43,399 bases of DNA from Bacteroidota bacterium. GTDB lineage: Bacteria > Bacteroidota > Bacteroidia > Chitinophagales > Chitinophagaceae. The stretch lies in the NCBI GenBank assembly GCA_023386235.1, contig JAEWKC010000042.1, forward strand, positions 1 through 43,399, written 5' to 3'. The position numbers and the translations under genes are program-made. This document shows positions 32,251-42,140 of this stretch, piece by piece. The notes under the pieces were generated by a model that saw nothing but the letters and a program-made list of their open reading frames with translations, had not been told where the DNA came from and made no database searches. Position 1 is the first letter of the stretch. Every line of letters begins with the position of its first letter.

Positions 32251-33128
32251 TGGAAAATAAACCAGTCATTAGTCTAATGGAAATCAAAAACCTGATTTAT
32301 ACAATACGTGGAAAACAAGTGATGCTGGATAGCGACCTTGCTTCCTTATACCAGGTGGAAACCAAGAACCTTAACAAAGCAGTAAAACGAAATATTGAAA
32401 GGTTTCCAGTTTCTTTCTGCTTTCAACTGACCGACGAGGAAGTTCAAAACTTGAGGTTCCAAATTGGAACCTCAAGTGTAAGTTACGGTGGAAGACGCTA
32501 TTTGCCTTATGTTTTTACCGAACAAGGGATTGCAATGGCTTCCGCAATACTTCGTTCAGATATTGCTGTCAAAGTCAGTGTGGAAATTATGGAAGCCTTT
32601 GTAGAAATGCGACGAATACTTATCAGCAACGCTTCTTTGTTTCATCGTTTGGATAAAATTGAATTGAAGCAGTTAGAAGCCGACCAGAAATTTGAGGAAA
32701 TCTTTAAGGCTTTGGAAAGCGATAAACTCCATAGCGAAAAAGGGATTTTTTATAATGGGCAGGTCTTTGATGCCTATACGTTTGTTTCGGGTATCATCAG
32801 AAGTGCCAAAAGCTCCATTATCCTTTTGGATAATTACGTTGACGATACTGTACTCACGTTGCTTGGTAAACGTGGGCAGTCGGTGACTGCCACAATTTAT
32901 ACTAAAAATATCAGTAACCAATTACAACTTGATTTGCAACGATACAACAGCCAATATCCAGCTATTGAAATTAAGCTCTTCTCTGATGCTCACGACCGTT
33001 TTCTGATTGTTGACAATACAGAACTCTACCATATCGGAGCATCCCTTAAAGATTTGGGAAAGAAGTGGTTTGCCTTTTCAAGAATGGATATTGCGATTGG
33101 CAGGATGTTACAAATCTTAAATAAATAA
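32250..33128 (+). CDS. ORF6N-domain protein with PLD-like C-terminus
   Basis: Residues about 1-120 form the ORF6N domain, a DNA-binding or antirepressor-type fold from phages (SLMEIKNLIYTIRGKQVML, FTEQGIAMASAILRSD, EIMEAFVEMRR). The C-terminal half has IILLDNYVDDTVLTLL and HDRFLIVDNTELYHIGASL. In that motif H248, R250 and D255 match a phospholipase-D HxKxxxxD box except that Arg replaces Lys, so catalysis is uncertain. It is coupled to topB through a 1-bp stop/start overlap. A 29-bp perfect palindrome lies within the coding sequence. Confidence 0.85.
   Translation: MENKPVISLMEIKNLIYTIRGKQVMLDSDLASLYQVETKNLNKAVKRNIERFPVSFCFQLTDEEVQNLRFQIGTSSVSYGGRRYLPYVFTEQGIAMASAILRSDIAVKVSVEIMEAFVEMRRILISNASLFHRLDKIELKQLEADQKFEEIFKALESDKLHSEKGIFYNGQVFDAYTFVSGIIRSAKSSIILLDNYVDDTVLTLLGKRGQSVTATIYTKNISNQLQLDLQRYNSQYPAIEIKLFSDAHDRFLIVDNTELYHIGASLKDLGKKWFAFSRMDIAIGRMLQILNK
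32449..32477. repeat. 29-bp perfect palindrome inside the ORF6N gene
   Basis: Two 14-nt arms, ACTTGAGGTTCCAA and TTGGAACCTCAAGT, flank a single central A. The segment encodes NLRFQIGTSS, a conserved part of the ORF6N fold. A perfect 14-bp arm is very unlikely by chance in a sequence this size, so it may be selected as a binding site or RNA hairpin. Confidence 0.9.
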
Positions 33129-33175
33129 CAATTAGAGCCGAGCTCTTTGAAAATTTTTCTATATGAATGCTATAC

Positions 33176-35200
33176 CTATGCAAAAAGCTTATCAAAAAAT
33201 GGATTATGTCTTTGCTTTGAAGCATCAAGAAGTTGTCTGAATGTCATTACTTCCAAATGCAAATTAAGTTCAGGCTCAATCTTAAAATATGTTCCGAAAG
33301 GCGTTGCTTTCCAGCCTTTATTCTTATTATATCTTGCTAAAGGCTCGGGAATAATGTCAAGAATTATATATCCGAATTTGGGCGTTGTTTCTTTTAAGAT
33401 GATTTGATTTCCTTTATAGTTCTTCTTGATTGGCTGGTAAATAAACTCCTCAAAATATGGCTCTACAAGTTCTGAAAATTCCCATCTATAATCCGTTTTG
33501 TTTTTTTGATGAGCAACATCTCCGGGTCTTTTAAATTCAAAGATGACCATAGAGTTGACTTCTCCACTCGCTTTATCGCCAAAGCTGATTGGATTATTAA
33601 ACATTTGAGGGTTATCAATCAATATTAAATCAGTCTCTTTCCTGCTTTTCGTTTGTGAGAAAGAAGTAATAGATTTATCAGAAGCAATAAATTTATAAGA
33701 GATAAATCGTTCATCTAAAATCCATAGATTATGATTTTCATAATCCAAGTCGTTATTCGTTAATCCCAGAGGGAATATTAGATTGTGAACATCTTCTTCA
33801 AGCTTATAATCACCGTTTTCATCTGCATCCAAGAATTTGTCAAACAAATTTATGATGGCTTTTCTTCTCATCATATAGTCTGCTAAACTATCTACGTCAT
33901 AGGCGGTTTTGGCTTTAATATCATTTATTATTTGACCAATTGCTTCTTCGTTTACTTCTTTAGTTTTTATAAACTTCTCTATATTATTTTCGACATTCTT
34001 CCTTGCATTAAAGGAAATTCTATACAAATGTTCTTCTAACTTGTCTTCACTTAGATTTGGCGGTATTGAATTAAGTATTTCCGGATTTTTCAGGAAACTA
34101 TTAAATCTCGGTGCTTTATGAGAAATGTAAGATTTGACATTTTCAATGTTTTTCTGTTTGGCTGTCCTTACAAAACTGTCGTACTCATTTTCCAAAATAG
34201 AAGATATTTGTTCTTCTATGTCTTGAAAAGTGATTGTGTTATCATCGCTAAACAAAAGATTTTCTCTTTCTTTTGGGATATTAAATCCGTTTCTCGTTTT
34301 AAAGACCTTCTTGTTTAAGAAATCGGAAACCACGTATATATCGAAAAAATAATACTCATTATCTATTTGGATTGGATAAGAGAAAATTGAGTTGATATTT
34401 TTTATATTCTTAGGATTGCCAACCGTTCTATTATTGGCACAGTAATACAAATAGTTGTTTTTTCGATTACCTTCTTTTAAGGTTTTTGTAATGTAAAATT
34501 TAAAATCTTCGCTCTTTAGTGGAAAATCTCTTTCTTTTTCTTTCGATACCTTTTCAAACAACTCGTTAATGACCTCAACCTCATTATTTTCTAAATCGAT
34601 TACTTCAATCCTTGGTAATGAATTATTCAAATAATAGATAAAGCAGTGCTGCATAATGCTTTCACTTATTTGAAAAAGTGAAAGAGCAGATTTTTCAATC
34701 AAAATTTGATTAGTGCAATTCTCAATATCAACAATAGTCTTCCATTGCTGAACTTCAGAATTATCAAACTGAATAATTTCCAATTCTTTTTCAGTAGAGA
34801 ATTGGAATTTTCTATTATGCCAAGTAGCATTCTCCTCGTAGTTGCTCTCAACCACAAAGTCTTTATACGCTGCAAGAACTGTAAATCTACCAATACCTTT
34901 GCAGCCAAAGTCTTTATTAACCTGAGAAAACGGAGTTTGAAATGATTTGTAGTTATTTGTGTTAAAACCAATGCCGTTATCAATAATCTTGTAACCCAAA
35001 ATTGTTTTTACATTATCGAAATTGAGCTTTTCGGGTAAATCACCTCGGGTAATTTGAATTTGGATTTTTTTTTCGCTTGGTGGTAGTGAGGATTTTTGAA
35101 GGCTTATTATAGAGTTAACAACACATTCTAACATTGGAAGAAGAACATCTTCCGCTGTCAAATCGACTGTTTCGACCAAATTTTTTACAGGTACCTCCAT
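33176..35200 (-). CDS. GHKL ATPase with PD-(D/E)XK-like C-terminus (candidate defence protein)
   Basis: This 674-residue protein is in the opposite orientation to its ICE neighbours. Residues 20-110 show the GHKL (Hsp90/MutL/MORC-like) ATPase motifs: Glu25 and Asn29 in ECVVNSI, DNGIG at 74-78, and GCKGIGR at 99-105. A long middle follows. Near the C-terminus, residues 522-557 have ETDLILID (Asp524) and MVIFEFKRPG (E555-F-K557), the spacing of a PD-(D/E)XK nuclease core. MORC-like ATPases fused to restriction-type nucleases are known from bacterial defence loci. No methylase or partner is adjacent on its strand. Base composition is AT-rich compared with the ICE genes. Confidence 0.75.
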   Translation of the reverse strand: MEVPVKNLVETVDLTAEDVLLPMLECVVNSIISLQKSSLPPSEKKIQIQITRGDLPEKLNFDNVKTILGYKIIDNGIGFNTNNYKSFQTPFSQVNKDFGCKGIGRFTVLAAYKDFVVESNYEENATWHNRKFQFSTEKELEIIQFDNSEVQQWKTIVDIENCTNQILIEKSALSLFQISESIMQHCFIYYLNNSLPRIEVIDLENNEVEVINELFEKVSKEKERDFPLKSEDFKFYITKTLKEGNRKNNYLYYCANNRTVGNPKNIKNINSIFSYPIQIDNEYYFFDIYVVSDFLNKKVFKTRNGFNIPKERENLLFSDDNTITFQDIEEQISSILENEYDSFVRTAKQKNIENVKSYISHKAPRFNSFLKNPEILNSIPPNLSEDKLEEHLYRISFNARKNVENNIEKFIKTKEVNEEAIGQIINDIKAKTAYDVDSLADYMMRRKAIINLFDKFLDADENGDYKLEEDVHNLIFPLGLTNNDLDYENHNLWILDERFISYKFIASDKSITSFSQTKSRKETDLILIDNPQMFNNPISFGDKASGEVNSMVIFEFKRPGDVAHQKNKTDYRWEFSELVEPYFEEFIYQPIKKNYKGNQIILKETTPKFGYIILDIIPEPLARYNKNKGWKATPFGTYFKIEPELNLHLEVMTFRQLLDASKQRHNPFFDKLFA

Positions 35201-35391
35201 TTAAATTAATCGCTTTCATTTTAATCGATAAATATACAAATTCTAAATCTATAGTAGTTCTTTTAAAGTGGATTTTTATTTCCAATCACGCCAAATCCTG
35301 CCACTCAACGCCAAACCCTACACCATTCTCAAAGGTATTTGCTCCAGCATCTAATTTTAGGATTTAAGTAAAATTTTAAATAAAATTCTAT

Positions 35392-35829
35392 ATGGATATA
35401 CAGCAAAAAGACCTATCGTATTTCAGATTACGACTACAGGAACTACTATATACCAGCTTCCCCGAAAAGGCACACGATCACAAGTTTATAGAACAACGTT
35501 CATCGTGGGCTGCCAATGCTTACGAAAGTGCTTTTCGTTCAGGAAACTCCATCGACCAATGTGATGAGATCGCCAACTATATCCTGTTTGAAGGCTTACG
35601 CTTCTCCAAATTCGACACCATTTTTCAGGTAGTCTGCAATGAGTTTGACACCATAATGGCAGACGAGGAACTGCGACCGTTCGCCCTTAAAATGTTTCCT
35701 GTCTGCGAGCCTGTTTTTGCCCGATATGAACTAACCGATGATTTCGCATACGGTTATGAGTTTGACCTGCTCTATACCGAAATAACCGGAGCAATCGCAA
35801 TATGGATAGAGGAAAATGGGCTTCAGTAA
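35392..35829 (+). CDS. DUF1896 family protein
   Basis: The 145-residue protein matches DUF1896, a small family confined to Bacteroidota ICEs and usually immediately upstream of the methylase/helicase gene. It has YFRLRLQELLYTSFPEKAHD, then WAANAYESAFRSG and EIANYILFEGLRFSKFDTIFQVVCNEFD. The function is unknown. It overlaps the next gene by 14 bp. The 191 bp upstream (35201-35391) hold CCTGCCAC and CAAACCCTAC repeats like those before the excision operon, and no gene. Confidence 0.85.
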   Translation: MDIQQKDLSYFRLRLQELLYTSFPEKAHDHKFIEQRSSWAANAYESAFRSGNSIDQCDEIANYILFEGLRFSKFDTIFQVVCNEFDTIMADEELRPFALKMFPVCEPVFARYELTDDFAYGYEFDLLYTEITGAIAIWIEENGLQ

Positions 35830-38800
35830 AAAGCAACACCTCCAACAGAACATTGATGCGCTGCGGATTGCTTTTACATTGGAAAAGGAGAAACGGCAAG
35901 CCACCGTAGGCGAAAGACTGTCATTGATGCGTTACAGCGGATTTGGCGGTCTTAAATTCGTTCTGAACCCCATAGCGGACGATATAGACATCAACCATTG
36001 GCGGAAAACCGACCACGATTTATTCCCCATTACGCAGGAACTCCACCAACTGCTCAAAGAAAATTCCGAAGACGATAAGCAATACCGCAGGTATGTGGAT
36101 AGTATGAAAAGTTCCGTACTGACGGCTTTTTATACCCCGCCACAGGTCATTGATGCGATTTCCGCAACCTTGCGTGAAAGCGGTGTCAATATTCAGAAAT
36201 TCCTCGAACCCTCCGCAGGTATCGGCTCGTTTATACAATCCTTTTCCGAAAACCAACAACCCAAAGTTACCGCATACGAAATGGATTTGCTGACAGGCAA
36301 AGTTTTAAAACACCTTTATCCTGAAAGCAATATCCGTGTAAGCGGTTTTGAGGAAATCCCCGAAAAGGAACAAAACAGCTATGATGTAGTTGCAAGTAAC
36401 ATTCCCTTTGGCGATATCTCCGTATTCGACCTTTCTTTTTCCCGAAGCAAGGACAATGCAAAAGTACAGGCTTCCCGAAGCATACATAATTACTTCTTTC
36501 TGAAAGGAAATGATATGCTCCGTGAGGGCGGTTTACAGGTGTTTATTACTTCGCAAGGCGTTCTGAACAGCCCTAAGAATGAGCCGATACGCAGGGCGTT
36601 GATGGAAAACAACAATCTTGTTTCGGCTATTCGATTACCCAATAACCTGTTTACGGAATATGCTGGGACAGAGGTTGACAGTGATTTAATCATATTACAA
36701 AAAAACACGCAGAAACAACAAAATTCCTGGAGAGAAAATAAGTTCTGCGGTACATATATAACAGCGGAAAACTTCTCAACTAATGTATTGTTGGGTAATC
36801 TCGACAGGGTGGTTCATACCGACAAAAAAATAGACACCGACCATTACGGAAAACCCTCATTCATTTATACACATAAGGACGGCGTTACCGGTATTGCCAA
36901 AGATTTGAAGCAAATGCTTTCCCAAGATTTTGGAAAGCATCTGAATTTAGCTTTGTATAACGGTGGTATGGACGATGAACCTGTCCTCCAAATTCCAAGT
37001 GAACCAAAGGTAACACATCCAGTTGTTGAGCCTGTAATCATTCAGCAAAAGCCCCAACCTACACCGACCCCTGTAATTCATCGGGAAAGTCCGCAGGAAC
37101 TGAAACAGTTGAGCATTTTTGACCTGTTTGAAAATGCGGGCGAGCCTGTAATGGTGGTTGCTCCACCCAAAAGAGCTACACAAGCCAAAAGACAAACCGC
37201 TAAAAAAAGCCGGGGTGCGATAGGTCGTCAAACTGACCTCTTCGGTGGTGCGATGCAACAACCTTATACACCGCCAAAACCTAACAGAACCACTAACGGT
37301 ACTGCACAAACAAATGGCATAAAACAGGAAGCCATTGGCGACCTGTTTTCACAGGTAAATGGGAATGGCCAAGCGGACACGCCTGCCGTTCCCAACATTG
37401 CAATCAACACCATTCCCGAACCTGCTCCGTACAGTGGCGAACTGCAATCGTTCCACCGAAAGGACTGCCTTGTGGTGGATAACGGTTGGGTCGGTCATCT
37501 GCAAGATGTAGATACCGCAGACGGTACGGCTGTATTCCACCCCTTGCAACTGCCGTCATTGCAGAAAGTAAGAGCCGAAGCCTATATCGGGGTGCGTGAT
37601 GTTTATCAACAGCTTTATATCAGAGAAGCAGAACTTCAAACAGAACACAAGAAAGAAAGGGAAAATCTTAACCGCCTGTACGATGCCTTTGTCAAAAAGT
37701 ACGGTAATCTCAACGATGCCAAGAACATTGAACTTATCAAAACGGACAGTGCGGGCAAGGAAATCCGGTACCTGGAGCGTGTCGTTGGCGGTGTGGTACA
37801 TAAAGCGGATATATTCAGCCGTCCTGTAAGTTTTTCCACTGCCGCCATAACAACCGACAATCCCGAAGAAGCCTTGTCAGCTTCGCTGAACAAAACGGGA
37901 AAAGTGAATTTGGACTATATGTCCGAAATCAGCGGTATGCCTGCCGATACGTTGAAAGAAGCGTTACACGGTCGTATCTATTACAATCCACTGCAAAAGG
38001 AATACGAAATAGCCGAACGCTGGATTGCGGGCAACGTAGTGGAGAAAGCCCAAGCCGTCAGAGATTACCTCGAAAACCATCCCGATGATATCCAAGCCAA
38101 AGAAAGCCTTACGGTATTGGAGGAAGCCCGGCCAAGACGTATCGAATTTGAGGAACTTGATTTTAATCTCGGCGAGCGCTGGATACCCACAGGTATCTAT
38201 GCCCGGTTTGCATCACATTTGTTTGAAGCGGAAGTCAATGTCCATTATGCAGAAAGTGCTGATGACTTTTCCGTAACCTGCAAACGGAAGAATGTACATA
38301 TATGGGACAAATACGCTGTCAAAGCCCAAAGCCGTACCTATGACGGAATTGCCCTGCTCAAACATGCCCTTGTCAATACCACACCTGATATTTCTAAAAC
38401 AATAAAAGTTGATGGCAAAGATGTCAAGGTGCGGGATATGGAAGCCATACAAATGGCAAATACCAAGATTGACGAAATCCGCACCGCCTTTACCGATTGG
38501 CTTCACGCCCAAAACGATGAGTTCAAAACAAGGCTGACTGACCAATACAACGATACCTTTAACTGTTTTGTCCGACCGGACTATGACGGCTCACATCAGG
38601 AATTTCCGGGATTAGACCGCAAGGGATTAGGCATTGAAGACCTGTATTCAAGCCAAAAGGATGCAGTCTGGATGATTAAGCTGAATAACGGGGCTATCTG
38701 CGACCACGAAGTTGGGGCAGGAAAAACGTTGATAATGTGTACAGGTGCACAGGAAATGAAGCGTTTGGGAATGGCTCATAAACCGATGATTATCGGGCTG

Positions 38801-41245
38801 AAAGCCAATATTCCCGAAATAGCCGAAGCCTACCGCACCGCTTATCCCCACGCCAAAATCCTCTATCCCGGCGTTGATGATTTTACGCCCGAAAAACGCC
38901 TGCGGATTTTCGGCGATATTAAAAATAACGAGTGGGATTGTGTGATACTCACACACGACCAATTCGGGATGATACCCCAATCGCCCGAGATACAAAAGGA
39001 AATTCTGCAAATCGAATTAGACAGCGTAGAGGAAAACCTTGACGTTATGCGAAGTCAAGGCGATGACATAACGCAATGGATGCTCAAAGGAGCGGAAAAA
39101 CAAAAAGACAACCTCGTAGTGAAGCTCAAAACCCTGCAACACGACATCGAAAACCGCAAAGATGACATTGTGGATTTCAAGATGATGGGCATAGACCATT
39201 TATTTATTGATGAAAGCCACCAATTCAAAAATCTGATGTTCAATACAAGGCATTCAAGAGTGGCGGGATTGGGCAATCAACAGGGAAGCCAAAAGGCATT
39301 GAACCTGCTTTTTGCTATCCGTACCATACAGGAGCGTACCCAAGCGGATATGGGTGCGACCTTTCTTTCGGGAACGACAATCAGCAACTCACTTACTGAA
39401 CTTTATTTATTGTTCAAATACCTGCGACCAAGAGCATTGGCAAAACAGGGCATTAACTCCTTTGATGCGTGGGCGGCGATTTATGCGAAGAAAACAACCG
39501 ATTACGAGTTTTCGGTGGCTAACAATATCGTGGCAAAAGAGCGTTTCCGCTACTTTATCAAAGTGCCGGAACTGGCTCAATTCTATTCCGAAATCACGGA
39601 CTACCGTACTGCGGAAATGATTGGTATTGACCGCCCCGAAAAGAACGAGATATTTTACAACATACCGCCCACGCCTGACCAGGAAGAATTTATCCAAAAA
39701 CTGATGAAGTTTGCCGAAACAGGCAAAGGCGAATTACTCGGCAGAGCACCGCTATCAAAATCGGAGGAAAAGGCAAAAATGCTCATCGCTACGGATTACG
39801 CCCGTAAGATGTCATTGGATATGCGAATGGTAAGTTCACATTACGCAGACCACCCCGACAATAAGGCTTCGCATTGTGCCAATAATATCGTCAAATATTA
39901 CAACAAATTCAACGCACAAAAAGGAACACAGTTCGTTTTCTCGGATTTGGGGACGTACAAGCCGAACGAATGGAATGTGTACTCCGAAATCAAACGCAAG
40001 CTCGTGGAAGACCACGGCATACCTGCAAATGAAATCCGCTTTATACAGGAAGCAAAAAATGACAAACAACGCAAGGCATTGATTAAGGGAATGAACGACG
40101 GTACAATCCGTGTGCTGTTTGGTTCTACAAGTATGCTCGGTACAGGCGTAAACGCACAAAAAAGAGCCGTTGCCGTTCATCATTTAGATACACCGTGGCG
40201 ACCGTCCGACCTTGCCCAAAGGGACGGTCGGGCAATCCGAAAAGGGAACGAAATAGCTAAGCATTTTAATAACAACAAAGTGGATGTAATTATTTATGCT
40301 GTTGAAAAATCGCTGGACAGTTATAAATTCAACCTGCTGTACAACAAACAGCTGTTTATAGACCAATTAAAATCCAATAATCTCGGAAAAAGAACAATTG
40401 ACGAGGGCAGTATGGACGAAAAATCGGGTATGAACTTCTCGGAATATGTGGCTATCCTTATGGGAAATACCGACCTTTTGGATAAAGCTAAAATAGAAAA
40501 ACAGATTGCCGGATTGGAAAGCGAAAGACAAGCGTTCAGCCGTTCCAAGTACAGTGCTAAATACAAACTGGAAGACTATACGGCAGAATTGAACAAAGCC
40601 CAATCCCGATTTGACCGGATGAGCCTTGATTGGAATAATCTGCAAGGGCGTATCCAAAAACATTCGGACGGCACAATCGCAAATCCTCTGCAATTGGACG
40701 GCTTACCGCCTAATGCGGATATTAAACAAATCGGTGCAAAGCTCAACCAGCTTGCGGACAAAGCCCGTACAGGTGGGGATTATGAAGAAATCGGAAGCCT
40801 TTACGGTTTTCAACTTTTGGTAAAAACAGAAATGTCGCAAAAAGATGGCGTGGATATTCGTGTAAACCGTTTTTTGATACAGGGAGAGGGAAATATCAAA
40901 TACACCTATAACAATGGTATCGTAGCCAAAGATGAAAAATTGGCATCAATGAATTTCCTGAACGCATTGGAAAAACTACCTGTTTATGTTGAACAGGAGC
41001 AAAAGAAAATAGCCGAAATACAAAAAGATTTACCTGTTCTTCACGAAGTAATTAACGGTACGTGGACTAAAGAAATTCGATTGAGCGAACTTAAAACGGA
41101 ACTGGCATCTGTGGAGCGTAAGATACAGTTATCCATCAAACCCGAAACGAAAGAAGAACCATCCGAAAAGCAGAAAGAAGCCCCAAAGGTTTCAGAAAGT
41201 ATTGTACGGACAAAAGGTCTTCATCTGCCACGAGGGGTGTTATAA
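35816..41245 (+). CDS. Giant N6-adenine methylase/SNF2-like helicase of the ICE
   Basis: This 1809-residue protein combines two enzymes. The N-terminal part is an N6-DNA-methylase fold with motif I near F129 (FLEPSAGIGSF) and the catalytic NIPFGD at N195, in place of NPPY/F. A middle linker of about residues 390-540 is rich in Pro, Gln and Lys. The C-terminal half is a SNF2-like helicase with GAGKT near G967, DESH at D1132 and QRDGRAIRKGN at Q1468. Proteins of this type are typical of Bacteroidota ICEs and are thought to protect or remodel the element's DNA. The start overlaps the DUF1896 gene. Confidence 0.9.
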   Translation: MGFSKKQHLQQNIDALRIAFTLEKEKRQATVGERLSLMRYSGFGGLKFVLNPIADDIDINHWRKTDHDLFPITQELHQLLKENSEDDKQYRRYVDSMKSSVLTAFYTPPQVIDAISATLRESGVNIQKFLEPSAGIGSFIQSFSENQQPKVTAYEMDLLTGKVLKHLYPESNIRVSGFEEIPEKEQNSYDVVASNIPFGDISVFDLSFSRSKDNAKVQASRSIHNYFFLKGNDMLREGGLQVFITSQGVLNSPKNEPIRRALMENNNLVSAIRLPNNLFTEYAGTEVDSDLIILQKNTQKQQNSWRENKFCGTYITAENFSTNVLLGNLDRVVHTDKKIDTDHYGKPSFIYTHKDGVTGIAKDLKQMLSQDFGKHLNLALYNGGMDDEPVLQIPSEPKVTHPVVEPVIIQQKPQPTPTPVIHRESPQELKQLSIFDLFENAGEPVMVVAPPKRATQAKRQTAKKSRGAIGRQTDLFGGAMQQPYTPPKPNRTTNGTAQTNGIKQEAIGDLFSQVNGNGQADTPAVPNIAINTIPEPAPYSGELQSFHRKDCLVVDNGWVGHLQDVDTADGTAVFHPLQLPSLQKVRAEAYIGVRDVYQQLYIREAELQTEHKKERENLNRLYDAFVKKYGNLNDAKNIELIKTDSAGKEIRYLERVVGGVVHKADIFSRPVSFSTAAITTDNPEEALSASLNKTGKVNLDYMSEISGMPADTLKEALHGRIYYNPLQKEYEIAERWIAGNVVEKAQAVRDYLENHPDDIQAKESLTVLEEARPRRIEFEELDFNLGERWIPTGIYARFASHLFEAEVNVHYAESADDFSVTCKRKNVHIWDKYAVKAQSRTYDGIALLKHALVNTTPDISKTIKVDGKDVKVRDMEAIQMANTKIDEIRTAFTDWLHAQNDEFKTRLTDQYNDTFNCFVRPDYDGSHQEFPGLDRKGLGIEDLYSSQKDAVWMIKLNNGAICDHEVGAGKTLIMCTGAQEMKRLGMAHKPMIIGLKANIPEIAEAYRTAYPHAKILYPGVDDFTPEKRLRIFGDIKNNEWDCVILTHDQFGMIPQSPEIQKEILQIELDSVEENLDVMRSQGDDITQWMLKGAEKQKDNLVVKLKTLQHDIENRKDDIVDFKMMGIDHLFIDESHQFKNLMFNTRHSRVAGLGNQQGSQKALNLLFAIRTIQERTQADMGATFLSGTTISNSLTELYLLFKYLRPRALAKQGINSFDAWAAIYAKKTTDYEFSVANNIVAKERFRYFIKVPELAQFYSEITDYRTAEMIGIDRPEKNEIFYNIPPTPDQEEFIQKLMKFAETGKGELLGRAPLSKSEEKAKMLIATDYARKMSLDMRMVSSHYADHPDNKASHCANNIVKYYNKFNAQKGTQFVFSDLGTYKPNEWNVYSEIKRKLVEDHGIPANEIRFIQEAKNDKQRKALIKGMNDGTIRVLFGSTSMLGTGVNAQKRAVAVHHLDTPWRPSDLAQRDGRAIRKGNEIAKHFNNNKVDVIIYAVEKSLDSYKFNLLYNKQLFIDQLKSNNLGKRTIDEGSMDEKSGMNFSEYVAILMGNTDLLDKAKIEKQIAGLESERQAFSRSKYSAKYKLEDYTAELNKAQSRFDRMSLDWNNLQGRIQKHSDGTIANPLQLDGLPPNADIKQIGAKLNQLADKARTGGDYEEIGSLYGFQLLVKTEMSQKDGVDIRVNRFLIQGEGNIKYTYNNGIVAKDEKLASMNFLNALEKLPVYVEQEQKKIAEIQKDLPVLHEVINGTWTKEIRLSELKTELASVERKIQLSIKPETKEEPSEKQKEAPKVSESIVRTKGLHLPRGVL

Positions 41246-41254
41246 GAAAGTCCA

Positions 41255-42079
41255 TTATATTTCGTCCTCTTCATCCATTTTCTTAATTAAGGCATCCCGT
41301 AAATTGTCAAGGAATTTCGTTCGGTTAATTTTACGGGCTTTCAATTCCATAAACGTATGGTAGAAATCGCCCAAATCAATATTAAATGTGCTTTCAAATG
41401 TTTTGGCAATTAGTTTTATATCGGTATTTCCGTTGTTGAATACACCTTGTGCGTAGAGTGCATAAATCAACTCGGTTAATGCTGTTTTACTTCCCGTCCA
41501 GCTCAAAGGAGATTTACTATTTGCTTTCTTATAATGTTTGTTATTTAGCTGGTCTTCAAGATAAACTTGTATTAAATCGTTTGCCAATATCTTAGCTACT
41601 TTGTAATCGGCAATGGTAGAAAAGGAATGGTCTGTTTCAAAATAGATGGTATCTAAATTTAGCTTAATATCATACTTTCCCCGAACAAATAGTTGGTTAT
41701 CAATAAAGGTATTGTTAGTACGGTAATATTTATAAAATTCAAGATTATTGTCAAAAAATCTTTTGAGTTTCTTCAATTCGGTATTGAAGTATTTCTTTGC
41801 AGACTTTGTTTCATTTGGTTTTTTACTTTCTATTTTATAGATAGCATTGTAATAAATTAGTTTTGAAACAATGACAGGTTTTTGATGTTTGAAGAAATGG
41901 ATTTCTTCTTCTGTGTTTTTAAACCCACTTTTCAGAATGTTTTTCTTTAATTCTGATAAACATTCAATAATTATATGTATAGCGGTTTCTATCCTTTGGA
42001 TTGGGCAATCAGCTTCAATTTCTAATTCGTCGATTTCTGTTTCCAGCTTAAAAAGTGTTTGTGTATAAAATTTATTCAT
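41255..42079 (-). CDS. RteC-family regulator, second copy
   Basis: The 274-residue protein has the RteC layout: EEEIHFFKHQKPVIVSKLIYYN, then TIADYKVAKILANDLI and GSKTALTELIYALYAQGVF. It is clearly homologous to the RteC at 26829 but only weakly identical, so it is not a recent duplication. It points leftward and lies 9 bp after the methylase/helicase gene ends, so the two genes converge. It may answer to a different signal or belong to a second element. Confidence 0.83.
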   Translation of the reverse strand: MNKFYTQTLFKLETEIDELEIEADCPIQRIETAIHIIIECLSELKKNILKSGFKNTEEEIHFFKHQKPVIVSKLIYYNAIYKIESKKPNETKSAKKYFNTELKKLKRFFDNNLEFYKYYRTNNTFIDNQLFVRGKYDIKLNLDTIYFETDHSFSTIADYKVAKILANDLIQVYLEDQLNNKHYKKANSKSPLSWTGSKTALTELIYALYAQGVFNNGNTDIKLIAKTFESTFNIDLGDFYHTFMELKARKINRTKFLDNLRDALIKKMDEEDEI

Positions 42080-42111
42080 TTTGAAGTCTTAAAATTTGGT
42101 TTACTAATAGA

Positions 42112-42140
42112 GATGCCTAAATCTGTCAGATTTAGGCATC
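42112..42140. repeat. 29-bp perfect palindrome (probable terminator)
   Basis: GATGCCTAAATCTG and CAGATTTAGGCATC flank a single T. The palindrome lies 17 bp beyond the stop of the minus-strand ABC-F/outer-membrane fusion and 33 bp upstream of rteC copy 2. It would fold into a stable hairpin in the fusion's mRNA, consistent with a terminator of the former outer-membrane gene. No T-run follows. Confidence 0.7.
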
